From contig OX485804.1 in the NCBI GenBank assembly GCA_950295325.1, positions 51,758,429 through 51,822,428 on the forward strand: DNA of 64,000 nt. Reading direction: 5' to 3'. A program made the translations under genes and the position numbers. The stretch comes from Polytrichum commune (Eukaryota; Streptophyta; Polytrichopsida; Polytrichales; Polytrichaceae). How positions within the stretch are numbered: the stretch's first letter is position 1; each line of letters opens with the position of its first letter. The notes below the pieces were generated by a model. That model saw nothing but the letters and a program-made list of their open reading frames with translations. It was not told where the DNA came from and made no database searches. Shown here in pieces: positions 1 to 12,859 of the stretch.

Positions 1-1138
1 GAAGTAACCGCCAGTCATGAACTCCTCTAGTAGTCTACGTACGTCGTGATTGTTGGTTGCCGAATTATGCCAGTTGGCAACAAGCAGTGGGAAAATCCTC
101 AGAACCTCTTGCCCAAGTCCCCGCCCTAATAAATAAGTATAGGTGAGTCAGTTAGGATTAATGTGAGGAAGTTACTCCATATTCAGGAAGAAAACCTATC
201 CATGGGTGTTTATCTGCCAAAAGAATTACGGGTAATAAGCCTTCAAGTTGCCTTCAAGCTTTCCAAATTCATCCAGACTTACAGGTTCTTCAAAAGAGAA
301 AGAACAACTTCAAATCTACAGATCTAGAATTCGAATCTATAGATCTAGCTGTGTAGAAGATCTCTGGCTCAGTGGCCATCGCTAAGAGTTCAAATGGCTG
401 CACCTCAACAGATCGTAAATAATAGATATATGTTGCAATCAGTTAGACTCCAGGAAACATTCAAATCTTTGTACATTTTCCTCCACAAGCTCAGAGCTGT
501 GTATCAACCCACAAAATGAAATGGATCAATGCCAAGCAACGATTGTAAAAATTACTAACTACTAGCAATCATGGCATTCTGCAACTGAGAGACTGGTACA
601 CACACTACAGCAATCAAGAAAACCTCAAACCCTTACAGTAATGCAACCATAGTACTTTGATGTACAAATGTGGGGTCAAATTACATTTGGAACACATTCA
701 AGGAAAATGGAATTGTGCCACTTGGCAAAAACATCAAACCTGCTGCTACTTCAATCACTTCCATGGCTCCCTCACTCAACCATAAACTTCCGTGATTCCA
801 CCATACCTTCAGAGAAAGCAAAGTGGGATCCTCCACTAGCTCATCATCACCATGGTGCTCTATATTACACAATGTTCCACTTCCATGGGGCACTTCAAAT
901 ATCACGTCCAGAAAAGTCTTCTTGTCATCATGCTCTCCAGAATGGCACAAGCCCAAGTGAAGCCCCCTATGGCCAAAGTCAGACCTATATAATGTTTACA
1001 AAATTGGACTACCTATCCTATGATACTTGTGGGCCGCTAGGAGATGAATCAGTAGAGTCAACAATTGGGCAAACTGGAGGCAGTCCGAAAGAATCAATGT
1101 TTTGAGTTCCAATCAGCTTCTATCTTCTTTTAACTGAA
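1..1138. other. 3' flank of the alpha-mannosidase II gene
   Basis: No gene that I can support. The stretch lies downstream of the minus-strand mannosidase stop codon and probably holds its 3' UTR. Short open frames occur on both strands (plus 668-1105, minus 681-956), but neither resembles a protein I know. I see no certain polyadenylation signal. Confidence 0.4.
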
Positions 1139-4100
1139 CTACCCCACCGGCTTCGTGTTGAACTTGTAAGCTTGGATTTCCATGGGAACAAGATTGACAA
1201 CCCCTTCAGAAGGTGACAACAGCTTCTCCCCCATCCCAACCTTCCTATGCACTTTATTACTTGATCCCGTCACCTCATCACCATCGTCATGAACAAATGA
1301 AAGAGACGACCTCAGAGCTTTGGTGACCTCCAACTTTGCAAAAAGGGAGAAGACATTAACCCTCTTCGAAGTGTCACAGCAAAGTTCCATCGAGCAGGAG
1401 TATGTTGAGTCGGCGCCCCGTCTCTGGAAAAGGATCCCATGTTCCAATCCCATGTTTTGAGATGCAATCTGCGAAGACGGACGTAAAACTTTCAAAGCCA
1501 CGATGTGGAAGTCACACGGCAGGTCACCTTGCAGAGGTGCAAAGGAAGCAGTGACGGCACCACTTTTCAGGGTTGTCTTGATGCTCGTGAACGGTTGCGG
1601 TGTGTCAAAAAATGTGTGAATTGGGTAGTTGAGTTGCGCACCAACGCGGTGAGAGAGGAGGGACGGTGCCTTTGTTGCAGATTCCGAGCTTACCGTCAAC
1701 GCAGAAACATTCCTCTCTACGAGCAAGTGGAATACAACACGGGAAGCTCTGTTGTCTGTGATACCTTGTCCGAGTCCACGGCCGTCATCATGCACCAGCC
1801 TCCTGTCAAGCATGATTTCAATCTCACCTTTGTTAAGACTTGCAACCCCAAGAGCTTGCCGGCTGTGCACTGAAAGACGGCGACCTCCTGGGCACTGCAA
1901 GAATGCGAGGGATGGCATGGGATAGTAGTTCCCCTGCACAGGTATCTTGCTGTACGTCTCCCGCCGGATCGTCTGGAACCCATTCAAGTCGGTGTAAAAC
2001 AGCCGCTTGTTGTTGAGCTCCGACTTAAACCTTGTGACGATCTCTCTGTCATTAAACTCATGGTGGGCAAAGTCGACAAAATACTCAAACTCGGCAGCAG
2101 CAGCTTGAACAGTTGTCCCTGCATAGAGGCGTGCTGACCGAACTAACGGTGCACGTTGGGTAGAGAATTTCGGCACCGTGTGAACTTCCTCCACCAACGG
2201 CCCTTGGGTAATAAGAACAATGCCACCTGTCTTTACAATTGGTGCCGCATCTCCTGTGGGGTGGAACAAATACGCACCGCTACCTGAGCTTGAGTACATA
2301 GCAATTTCCTCGTCAATGTGCAACTCCTTTCCATTTGCACTGCGGTGGTTTATCAGAAGGCCGGTTGCAGTTGAGAAAATTAGTGTTTGTTGTGACGTTG
2401 TGATTGACACTTTCTCCCGGCCATCTGTGTGGTAAGAGCAAAGGTAGGGCTCAGGGCAGGTGAAGCCATCTGCCTCATTGAACACTGACAAGCTTGACAG
2501 GAAAGCTGTGTTGCAATTGTCAGTGTCAGCTGTCACGAGGTATGTTCCAATACCCAGAGGTGGGATTTTGACTCGAAAATGGAGTCTGTGATTCTTCGAT
2601 GCAGTTGTCACTTCCATGCCTGATCCCCAGTCTGGACTTAGTTGGCTCTCAATTGGCTTCCCAAGGGAATCAAATACACAGACTGCTGCATTGTCCACAT
2701 AAATAGTGACCACCTGCACTCGTCACAAAATATAAGTTTATTAGTACCCAACACCCTTACCAGACTGATTCTTTGGAACCATACTTCTGGGCAGATTCAA
2801 TAGGTTAAATATTTTTTTGTACTTGGGAAGTGCACATGTTCGAATTTGAAAGGAAGTGACTGCAGGAAAATGACTAACTGAAGACTGACAACCTGAGCAA
2901 TTATTGAAAACTGAAAGCATAGTTTGAAGTAAGAAATTTATTCCGTGGTACTAGGGATTATCCTCTAACTCAACATGACTTTGGTCAGGGGTAGTTGCTT
3001 AGCATACAACACCTTCCATGCTCGGTAAGTTATTGGTGTATGTTCAGAGGTAGTGTGGAGGTTTCAACAACGAATATTCTATATTGGTTCATTGAGGATC
3101 AATCTTATTTTAGCATGCCAAGAGGTGCTGAAATGAGTTGGGCACTCGATGAACCGAAATAGGTTGCTCTTCATTCAATTTCAAACACTATCCCCAAGCA
3201 TGCACCACAAGTAGAAAGAAATGATTGATATTGTAGCAAAACAACCAACAGAACATCATAGGCACCAACTCCCAACAAAAAGTCCTATTGACTTAGAGAA
3301 TTATTCTATTAGACCCTGAATATATGATTTTCTCTTCAAAGATAACACAACTGCAAGGTCAAAATGCAGTGAATTTTGTTATGTAGGAGACTGATCAGGA
3401 ATTTTGCACATCTTATTCACAATATGAATTTGGGCAATCAATGAGGTCCCTACCTCCCACCATGATGAAGTGATTTGCCACAAATTCAACGCAATCTAGA
3501 CTGTCAGACAATGCACAGTCACAATGCTGGGACCACACAAGCCCACAAAAGGCTACTATAAATTTCGAAAGAAAGCTGACATCAATGGCATGTAAACATC
3601 ATACTCACCTGTTCATTAGTCTCCTCCAAAGGATTATAAAATACAACACGTTGCACTTTGAAGTTTTTCACTTCCACCACCTTCTTCTCAGGTAGCATAT
3701 CAAAACTTCTCCTCAGCTCTGCAGGCTCAAAAGGATGCAATTCTGAGCTTGACTTGTGGCTCAAAATGGCACCAACACTTGCTGCCATCAACCTCTTGAG
3801 TTCTACGATACCACTGTGCATTCTATTTGCATAATCCACCACTACATGATCCTTTGCGGTGCCAGTTACACCATCATGATGCTGAAATAAGGCAAGGTTT
3901 CTTCGCTGTTGCTCAAGTACTTCACCAAATCCTGATGGGACTCGCTTCGCACGGAAGGATTTTGTGAGCATAAAAAGGATATCAGCTGCTCTCAATGTTT
4001 CTTCAAGAACCCGGTCGACTGCTTTGTAGAAAGGTCTTGTCACATAATATCCACTCCAGTAGTCTGTCTGCCTGTCTGCATATGTAAAAAAATCACCTGA

Positions 4101-7100
4101 AAGGGATGGAAACCCAGGCACCCTCTGAGGGCTGGTAAGTGACTCCTCCTTGGGAGTAGTCTTACTCACTTCTCTCCTCAAAGTGCTAAAGTAATCCTCG
4201 AGTGTCCCAAACTGCAACTCAGCCCGAAGTTTAGGTTCAGAATTGACATAATCAAAAATCCGCTGGTAATTCTCATATGCAAGGTCTGCTTCTTCCATCT
4301 GAATATACCGGAAGTCATCCCCCAGAGGAACAAGAAGAGTGTTTGTTCGGTACAGGACTGATTTCTTGCGATATTGGTCCAACAGAAGCTCTGCCCGCTC
4401 CTTGACATTTTCTGGGGTGATTATTTGTGGCTGCCTGTTCCAGGGGCAATACCCAGCTTTTCCAGGAGATCGCCAGAAATCAAACTGGCAACAAACTGCA
4501 GGATCTGGTCCACATGTGTGGGGAATATCATAAGAGTAAAATGGCATCATATGACAAAATATGTCTGTTGAATTGTCATAGTCCCAACTTTGTCGCCAAT
4601 TGAATTCCAAGTGCCTGTTCCATGCAAGCTCTTTCTTCACTTCATAATGTGTTCTTTGAATGAGCATATTCTCAAAGCCCATTCGCCGCAGTAGATACGC
4701 CATAGTTGGTGAATGTCCAAATGGGTCAATTGCCCATGCATTTTTGGGAGTTACGCCAACCGTGTCTAGCAGCCACAAATTACCTGCTGTCATCTGGACC
4801 CAACCTATATTTTCAACACCAATTGGCTTCTTGCCACTGAAATTGCCTGCTCTTCTTTATCATTACAACATAATGAAGTTCTTTCTAAAGTGACACTCAG
4901 GAACAGACATGTTTCACATCAATCACGATAGCTACTGACATGACCAATCATCTCTACCAGCCATGTGCAAACCATAACAATGCCGCTATGAGATCCCTGT
5001 AGAGCTACAATTCAATCCTGATATTCTTCAACCTAGGTAAATATTGAACATCTTTCAAGTTATTGCCCAACAGCATACACTCATATTTGCCATAACCTCT
5101 TCCACTTGGGTATAAATTGAAAATTAGGCAAGCTTTTACTAAGACTGGTAATCGTGTCAGTGGTTGCTCAGATGATAAGAAGTTAGCAGAAGGTGAAAAA
5201 AACTAAGTTAATGTCAAGGCAGGTACCTGTTCGATAATGGCAAAATAATGAGAATTGGCTTCATCATTCATGACCCAACCACCACCCACAATCTCAAGCT
5301 GCCCAGACTTGACCAGCCGTGTGAAATCATCCTTTGATTCCTGTGAGGCATCTTGCCACCATCTCTGCAAGTAGGACATCTCCTCCCATATAAATTTCCT
5401 CCTCACATCCTGCCACACAACATAGAAAATCCGAGGCCCATGTCATATAAAAGCTGTCGCATTCTAAAGTTTTGAAAAACATAGCCAACTTTATTTGCAC
5501 CACATACTGGCATTCGACAGAATATGATTCAAAATTAAACACCTAACCAGGTGCCTTGGACTCACTTGAAGCCACAATCAACAAGCAGCAGCTGCAATCA
5601 GACTCAACTTCACTGCAAAGATCAGCAGCACACATATCCCTATTCTCTGCATCATTTGCTTGTTCTCACATTTTCTCTGCCATTCTACTTAAGGACACAT
5701 CAAAAATAGGTTACAGATGTGTAAGAGAGCTGACTGCAAATTATGTGTTTCTGATCACCCTCAGTCCAGCAATTCAAGGCTCAAATGTGTTTCAACTTTT
5801 GAGCAATTCCAGTGAGGTAGCCAGTTAGTTTACTTTGTATTCACACTCGTCTTGCAAACCTTGAACACACTATGTACTCATTGATTCACGAGCACCACCT
5901 TTGTGTGAGACAGGGGTTAGGGCAACCACATCCACTACTCACTACCCTTGGACTCCCTTGAACTAAATTCAGTCAACTGTCACTATGTTGATCCAATGGC
6001 AAAATTTGGTGCTCCTGGTAATACTCACTAGAAAAATCTTCAGAACACATAACCCTATGCTCGGCATCATGTGCTTGTTCTCACATTTTCTCTGCCATTC
6101 TAATTAAGGATCACAGCGAAAATAGGTTACAGATGTGTGAGACAGCTAGCCGCAAATATTCATGTTTCTCATCACCCTCAGTGCAGCAATTCAAGACTCG
6201 TACACCCGACGTGTATTGATTTTTCAGCACTTTCATTGAGGTAGCCTGTTTCTCCTGCTTCGAAATCACTCTCGTCTTGCAATCCTTGGACACACTATGT
6301 ACCCCGCGCATTGATTCGAAAGCACCACCTTTATGTGAGACAGGGGTTAGGGTTAACACGGCCACTAAACCACTACCCTTATCGCCCTTCAACTAAATTT
6401 AGTCAGGCGTCACTATCTTGATTCAATGGGCATACCAAGCCAGAAAGTCGGTGATCGGATTGCGAACCTTGAGCAAAGACACGATAACAGCATCTAAAAT
6501 GTGCCAAATATCATCAGGGCACACGACCCTATTCTATGCGTCATGTGCTTGTTCTCTCATTTTTCTTTGTCGATCTCATTGACACATCAAAATAAGGTGT
6601 GAGACAGCTGGCTGCAAATATTCATATTTCTGATCACCCTCAGTGCAGCAATTCAAGATTCGCGCACACAATTTTATTTTCGACTTTGGAGCAGTTCCAA
6701 TGAGGTAGCCTGTCTCTTTTTCTTCGTGATCACTCTCGTCTTGCAACCCTCAGACACATACTATGTACCCGGCGCATTGATTCAAAAGCACCACCTTAGT
6801 GCGAGACAGGGGTTAGGGTTACCACGCCCACTAAAATCTCTTACCCTCATCCGCCCTTGAACTAAATTTAGTCAAATGTCACGACGTTAATAATCCAATG
6901 GCGAAATTCAGTGATCGGATTGCAACGAACCTTGAGCAAAGACGCGACAACCGTATCCAAAATGTGGCGAGTGCGCTCCTGGTAATACTCCTCGACGGTG
7001 CGGATCCAGCCGGGGTCATTGTGGCTGTGCGGGACGACGAACACCTTGAGCTTCTCCTTGTCCCACTCGCCACCCCCGTACCGCACATCCCACCCCTGTT

Positions 7101-7500
7101 TCCACGCTCCTCCGTCGCGATCGTCGAACGCAATCTTGTCGTACAACGCCTTGGTGGTGATTTCCGCCACGCCCTCGCCGACCTGGAGCTCTGACGCATT
7201 ACTATTCCCTCGCTTCACAAACACTGAGGGAGACCATGATTCCCTCCTGTCGATACCGATAGAGTTCTTGCCGCGCGCTTGCGGCGAGGCTGAGGAGGAG
7301 GAAGAGCGCAGTGAGTTGGCGATGAAGCCGCCCTGGAAGAGGAAGAGGAAGGTGAAGAAGACGGAGAGGAGCGTGATGAATGTGCGGGGTTTTAAGAGTG
7401 CGGATGCGATCGATAGGCCTCCCACTCGTCTACGCTTGTTTCCTTTCTTGGATGGTAGCGAGCTGTGCTTGGGCAGCCCCCGGCCATATGGCCCCGCCAT
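1139..7500 (-). CDS. GMII: Golgi alpha-mannosidase II (GH38), 4 exons
   Basis: Spliced gene with exons 7500-6931, 5409-5227, 4793-3609 and 2713-1139. All introns are GT-AG and all junctions are phase 0. The product is about 1170 residues, close to the Arabidopsis enzyme (about 1173). It trims two mannoses from the GlcNAc-capped hybrid N-glycan in the Golgi, opening the way to complex glycans. Visible features: basic cytosolic tail, one signal-anchor helix ([15 protein letters not shown], about residues 40-60), zinc-binding HSHNDPGW, nucleophile motif [11 protein letters not shown], and [14 protein letters not shown], which carries another zinc ligand. The C-terminal galactose-mutarotase-like part is complete through [18 protein letters not shown]. 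The ATG at 7500 is chosen because it opens MAGPYGRG in good context (GCGATGGCG). An upstream in-frame ATG at 7581 would add 27 residues. No frame damage seen. Confidence 0.95.
5640..6990. repeat. Tandem duplication in GMII intron 1, unit about 460 bp
   Basis: Three diverged copies run head to tail, near 5640-6027, 6040-6513 and 6514-6990. Shared landmarks are GCTTGTTCTCACATTT (5659, 6073; diverged at 6547), a block around CATCACCCTCAGT-CAGCAATTCAAG, and GTGAGACAGGGGTTAGGG. The last copy runs into the true 3' end of exon 1, so the unit spans the exon 1-intron 1 border. The older copies keep decayed pieces of exon 1. Confidence 0.85.
6468..6511 (-). pseudogene. Duplicated end of GMII exon 1 with donor site kept
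   Basis: On the minus strand this piece reads [12 protein letters not shown] and is followed by AAG-GTTCGCAATCC. The real exon 1 end reads [12 protein letters not shown] followed by AAG-GTTCGTTGC. It lies inside intron 1 as part of the tandem duplication. The frame is open over the copied stretch and the splice donor is preserved, but I see no convincing acceptor before it, so it is probably a dead pseudo-exon. A smaller scrap of the same exon end lies near 6009-6027. Confidence 0.75.
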
Positions 7501-7589
7501 CGCTACAAAACGATCGACAACTCCCTCTCCCCTCAGTCGTCTCGCTCGCCCTTCCCTTCCCTTGTCTTCTCCCCCCGACACCCCCCAAG

Positions 7590-7628
7590 GGAAGAGAAAG
7601 AGAGAAAGAGAGAGAGAGAGAGAGAGAT
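7590..7628. repeat. (GA)n microsatellite upstream of GMII
   Basis: Run of GAGA units about 90 bp upstream of the GMII start codon. On the gene's strand it reads as CT repeats, as is common in plant 5' UTRs and core promoters. A short tandem of GTTCCCTAAT follows at 7631-7650. Confidence 0.8.
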
Positions 7629-10600
7629 GTGTTCCCTAATGTTCCCTAATGTTCTCACATTGTGTTCCCATGCTCCCAATGCTTATTATCCTACTAGGTT
7701 AGCATGACAAGGGTGAGATAATTATTTTTTCTTACACTAGGGTCCGGAGTGGGCCAAGAAACTTAGGGTCTAAATAAACCCTTATTACTGGACCTTGGGG
7801 CGGCTTTACACTAGGGCTCAAGACCAAAGAAACTCCAAAATCAAGCCATCATGTTCTTGGTCGGGAGCAATTTTTTGGACCAAGGAGTTGACACTATCCT
7901 AAATATTCTAATTAGTGTCATATAGTATTTTATGTTATTATGGTAGCTTTTCTAATCAAACTTCTTATGAATAAGTTTATAAGTAATGTCATCCCAACTT
8001 ACTTTTAATTTGGATGACAAAAAAAGATTATGTTAAAAGTGCAATTCAATATGTAAAAGTACACATGAACAAATTACTGCAAATGCATGGATTTCAATGA
8101 AAGTATGACCATATTATAACTATCTTGTTTATAAATAAAGAAATTATAAATATGGGTACATTTGTTTCAATGTGCTTGGTCATTAATCAAATTATGATTT
8201 TTGTTAAAAAAAACTTGATTCTGCAATAATATGAAGAATTATTTTATGGGAGTTATGTATAATTATAAATTACATTGAATATTATTGATTTGAATATGGT
8301 TGTAAATCAAGGAATATTAAATATATATTCTACAATCAAGATAAAAAAAACTATGAAAAAACATCTTTGTATATAAAAAAAATTAATTTCTAATTACACA
8401 AAGAACACCAATAAATAATTGGTCATCAACAAGATAAAATGAATCCCATTCACATCAATCCTTGACAAGTTTCAACTTCAACATTGTATTTTATATTAAA
8501 AAAATACACCACCTTCGAAGTTGTGGAGAATATAGAGTTGTGCCTAATATCACAAAATTATTCTAAAAGAGTTAGATGATATTCAAAATGAAACTTTCAC
8601 AATCATGAATTTTTACCTCTTTCTCAGTTCTTATGCCCAAAATGGTAATCAAATTTTGGGTCCCAATAGTTTTATGCCAAGCAGTGAAAATTGAATCAAT
8701 CGGAATACAACCACGTGGTTCTCGATAGGGTTTCTAAGCACGTTGTATACAATTTTTATACCGATTGTGGAACTTCCCTTCTTCATCTTGTGATCCTCTT
8801 GACATTTTAGGTTGATATTATAAAACGTTTGCAACACCATTCTCACAAGATTGTTGACTTAAAGAAAGCACCTTTGTCACACAAAAAAAAACCCTAAGTG
8901 TCCATCAATATCGTAGGTTTCCATTGCTACAATCATTCTCATCTTCACATCTTGATGCGGATCAAATGCTGAAAACAAGTCAATTGCAATATCATTGGAT
9001 ATGATTAAATTAGATGCATTACCTTGGCGTTCACTTCGTCCTCTTCTACATCCCCCTCTAACTCGTTCTCCTCGTTCATAGCCTTGACTTCCTTGTTGTT
9101 CATTTCTTTGCCCCCTATTTATTTGTTCATTCTCTTGTTCTACATTTCTTTATCTTCTTTATCTTCTACCCTACCCCCGTATATTATTTGAAGAACCACA
9201 AATGCGATGTCCTCTTGGCATTTTGGAACGAGGTCCAAAATAAGATGTCTCCATCACATGAGGAAGTAATTGCAAAATGTCCATTACTTGAGAATCTATT
9301 GGTTGCACTTCTTGTGGTATTGGACAATGTATAGTTGACAATTTTTTCAAAAAATGCCAAAATTATGCAGAAGCAACTTCGAAGTGATTTTGCAAAGGAA
9401 TATCTTTCAAATATGAAATGAACCTCTCAGCTGCATCAATAGCACGGATTTTTTTCTCAATGTCCATGTAACGTGCAATATGTCGTTCCTTAGTAAAATG
9501 AAATTGTTCAAAGCCCTCAATTCCCTATATATAGGCTCAGCAATTGGTGCTAAAGAAATTTGAAGGCGAACATCTGGAATTTCATAAAGACAAATATGTC
9601 CATCTTCATAAATTCATGATATAGACCTAAGGCTTCCATAGTCTTTCTATTAAATATGTGGCTTATTATCTCGCATAGAAAATCCAAAATGATGAGGTTT
9701 ACAATTGATGAACAACAAATTGGCAACCAAAAATGCAAACATGGATATCAGGAATGAATAGGCATGCATGCACCCAAAGGCACAAAAAACAAGTAGCAAC
9801 AAGATATAAGAGCAAACGCAACGATAGCGAGGGCATGTGCAATTGAAGCATGGTCCATGCCCAACAACAGGGGCAATAAGGCATGCACCACTAGTAACAT
9901 GTCATGAGCAAAAACTCATGCACCAAGGACATCAACTATTGATCGACTATAACTTTGGGCTTAGAAAATGAAGGTGCAATTTTTGGTGGATGCTAGTGGA
10001 TTCAAAAAAATTGTGATGCTTTGTTGAGTGTCTTGCATTCTTTTTGAAAACTTTTGTTTTGGTATTTTTTTGTTTTTACATGTGTTTGCAATTTTGGTTG
10101 GAGTTGCAATATGTTTTGGTTGACTAGGGATTGTAGTAAGGGTGGGAAGGGCCAAATGGTCATGATTAAACACCTTTCTTGGGATGCTTGGCATTTGCAT
10201 AAGGAAAAGGAGATAGTTGTAAGCAAAGGTTGGTGGTGTGAACCCAAGCAAAACTCCTCACATGTATGCTTTTGCACCCTCCCAACCTTCCCTCCGTCTT
10301 TTCATTTGTTGTTGTTGTTGAATTTGTTCCGCCTTGGGAAAAAAAACTTTTGCGCCCATCGCTATTGCTTGGTGTGCCATGGCTCCTTCGTGGTTGCCGC
10401 TCCTCCATCAACCTCACACCCAAATTTTAATCCATCAAGGTACATTGGCGCTTCAACCAACAAAAGCACCCAAACCCTAAACCCACAAGTCATTGGTAAA
10501 ACAAAACAAAAAAGAAAAAGAAAAAGAAAGTAGGAGAGCAAGGATACTTTTCAAAAGCCAAAATGGCGACAAACTCTAATAGTGGGAGAAACCCTCGCTA

Positions 10601-11570
10601 AAGGCGAGAAGGGCTCGGTGGAGAGGAGTGGGAGGCAATGTACGGGGAGTACCGAGGTTTAGTTAGGAGCTAGCCGGATTTTTTTGGAGATTTCCAAATG
10701 AGTTGCAATGATTTGGACGAAGTACGGATGTAAAATTGTCAAGGTCGGAAATCGATCGATTCAAATGAGAAAATATCGGCAATATGGCTGGTTGAGGCAT
10801 CATATTTTGGGATATTTACCGAGCCGATTTTTAAATTTTTAGGCAAGTAACCGAAGGGACTAGGGATAGGGCAATTTTTTTTACTTGAGTAATACTAGAG
10901 TCACGACTCATATGGTCAGAAACCATAGAGGTTAATTAATTTAGGGTTGGTTCCGTTCATTGGGCCGATTAGGATTTTAGCCTTTGAGCACCCAGGAACC
11001 CTCTCTCACAAGTATAAGGAGTTTGAGTCCCTTGTGCAAAATATCTCACTCCTTTATTGGGGTTTTTCTCTATGCTCTTCCACTTTTGCTCTTCCGCTTC
11101 TACTGGCGCCTACTAATGTTAGTTTCATTTTTGTTTTTGGCGGAGGTGAGCAATAGAGGCATCTCTCCCCTCACTGCATCCTTCCTTAGAGGATTGGTGA
11201 TGCTCAGGATTGGAGTATGGTGGGTCGGGGTCGAAGTCTTAGTGGTGTTTGGCATCATAGTCTAGCAGGGTCGAGGTCGGAGTCTTGGTGGCTTTAGGGC
11301 CAAAATCTTGGTCGCCATCGGAGTCTGGCGGGGTCGGGGTCGGAGTTTGGGGGTTCATCTGCAACTATTCACCATCTATTTGTGTGCATGCGGCTCCCAT
11401 TTGTATCCATGGCCATGGCGAGGCCGCTACACCTCCCAGTCGCCAAGTGAAGCCAAAATCCTCCCCCTTCAACCTTCCTCAGACCTTCGATAAGAAGTTT
11501 TTTGGCATCCAATTCTTTGGCCATTGCAGTTATTAGGGTTAGTAATCGGGGAGATTTTTAGGCATAACCG

Positions 11571-11710
11571 GTTGAGATTTTAGTCTTTGCAAGTCCAACT
11601 GGGTACATGTTGACATCCTTTAGATTTCCTTTATCAAATTTGGGTATATTCTATAATTTCCTCTAAAATTTCATGCAGTCTTCAACTTGAATCGGTTACT
11701 TTGCAAACTC
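11571..11710. repeat. Dispersed repeat family, copy 1
   Basis: Shares the order of TGTTGACATC, TTTATCAAATTTGGGTATAT, a CTTCTAAAATTT-like block, CAGTCTTCAACTT and GTTACTTTGCAAACTC with the copies at 12043-12170 and 19800-19985. Nature unknown; probably part of an old LTR or other element. Confidence 0.7.
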
Positions 11711-12042
11711 AACCGTAAAGTCTCATCCGGCCCAGACTGTAGAAACAGAGCAATCCGGAGACACCGGCCTAGACTTTCTTGCCTGTGAGGTAGGTAAGGG
11801 AGAGCGGAGGCATTTTTTGCTAGTTGTTTGTCATAGCGGAGTAGCCCGACCACCGAAACTCACCACTCTCTGATGCTTTGTTATAATATCGGAGAGGGCG
11901 GAACTAAGGCCATGAGAGCTGGTTGAGTGATCACATGAGGCGGAGGTGCGGGCTCTGCATTATATCTCGCCATTGCTTGCAAATTATGCAACATCGGAAG
12001 AGGTTCGGGAATGGGAGGAACGACAATACGTGCTCCAATGGA

Positions 12043-12170
12043 AATTGTTGACATCCTTTGGTTTTCATTTATCAAATTTGGGTATATTATGTAAGTTCTT
12101 CTAAAATTTCTTGTAGTCTTCAACTTCAACCAGTTACTTTGCAAACTCCACCATCAAGTCTCATCAATTC
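12043..12170. repeat. Dispersed repeat family, copy 2
   Basis: Same orientation and block order as copy 1, about 470 bp further on. The near spacing suggests a local duplication or two ends of one decayed element. Confidence 0.7.
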
Positions 12171-12859
12171 TCCATTCACCAAGTAGTACATATGTTCGTC
12201 CAGTGTGGGTTACAACTAAACTACTTGGGTCACGACTCTTGTGATTCATTGAGTTCATTAGTCAGTCGCCATCTAAGTATCAATTACGGGTGGGTTACAA
12301 GGTTTGATTGAGCAGAACATTCATCACTCGGATTGTGTTAGAGAGTAGAGAAATTAGTCAATCTTGCTTTTGGTGTAGGTGTGACTTAAGGGTTGCAGGG
12401 TTGGGACTAGTAGTCGTCTAATTGAGCAAACTAAATCTGCAAAGGTCTTTGTGACGATATTTGGATCACAGTAAGAGTAGAAACAACATGTAGGGGTCAC
12501 GTTGGGCATTGGGGAATTGTTGAATAGGGGTTCCAGCTACAGTAATAATTGACGTTACAATAATTTGTTTATTACTAGAATAATAAATTACAGTAATAAA
12601 CTTGTATTGGTTTGCATAAATCATTAAGTTCTTATAGTTGTTGTAAATATTGATGGTATGTTGGGCTTGGGGTTAGGTATGGCAATACGATAGAGATCTC
12701 TAAGGGAGGATTTCTTTGTCACTTCTCAAAACATCGACATAAGCCATTTAGAATCCTTAGCATCTCAAATATGTAGATTAGATGATTTTTCTCCCCCTTC
12801 TCAAGCCGAGATTGCATAATGTATATGGAAAGATGGGTGGTATAGCCAATTTGATTGGC

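Larger units (their letters stand above)
7629..12859. other. Intergenic, AT-rich, no supportable gene
   Basis: Roughly 5.2 kb without a gene I can defend. The frames present are short or low in complexity, for example plus 10054-10533, which ends in a run of Lys and Arg codons. Minus-strand frames near 8650-9740 carry scattered protein-like scraps broken by many stops, probably old transposon debris that I cannot assign. Two copies of a dispersed repeat lie at 11571-11710 and 12043-12170. Confidence 0.5.

Noticed and set aside
681-956. 91-residue minus-strand frame downstream of GMII
   Set aside because: No recognisable motif, lies in the probable 3' UTR, and no conserved start or splice context supports it.
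6998-7639. 213-residue plus-strand open frame
   Set aside because: Antisense shadow of GMII exon 1; GC-rich coding DNA keeps several frames open.
10054-10533. 159-residue plus-strand frame
   Set aside because: Low-complexity ends (poly-Lys/Arg), no motif, region otherwise full of repeats.
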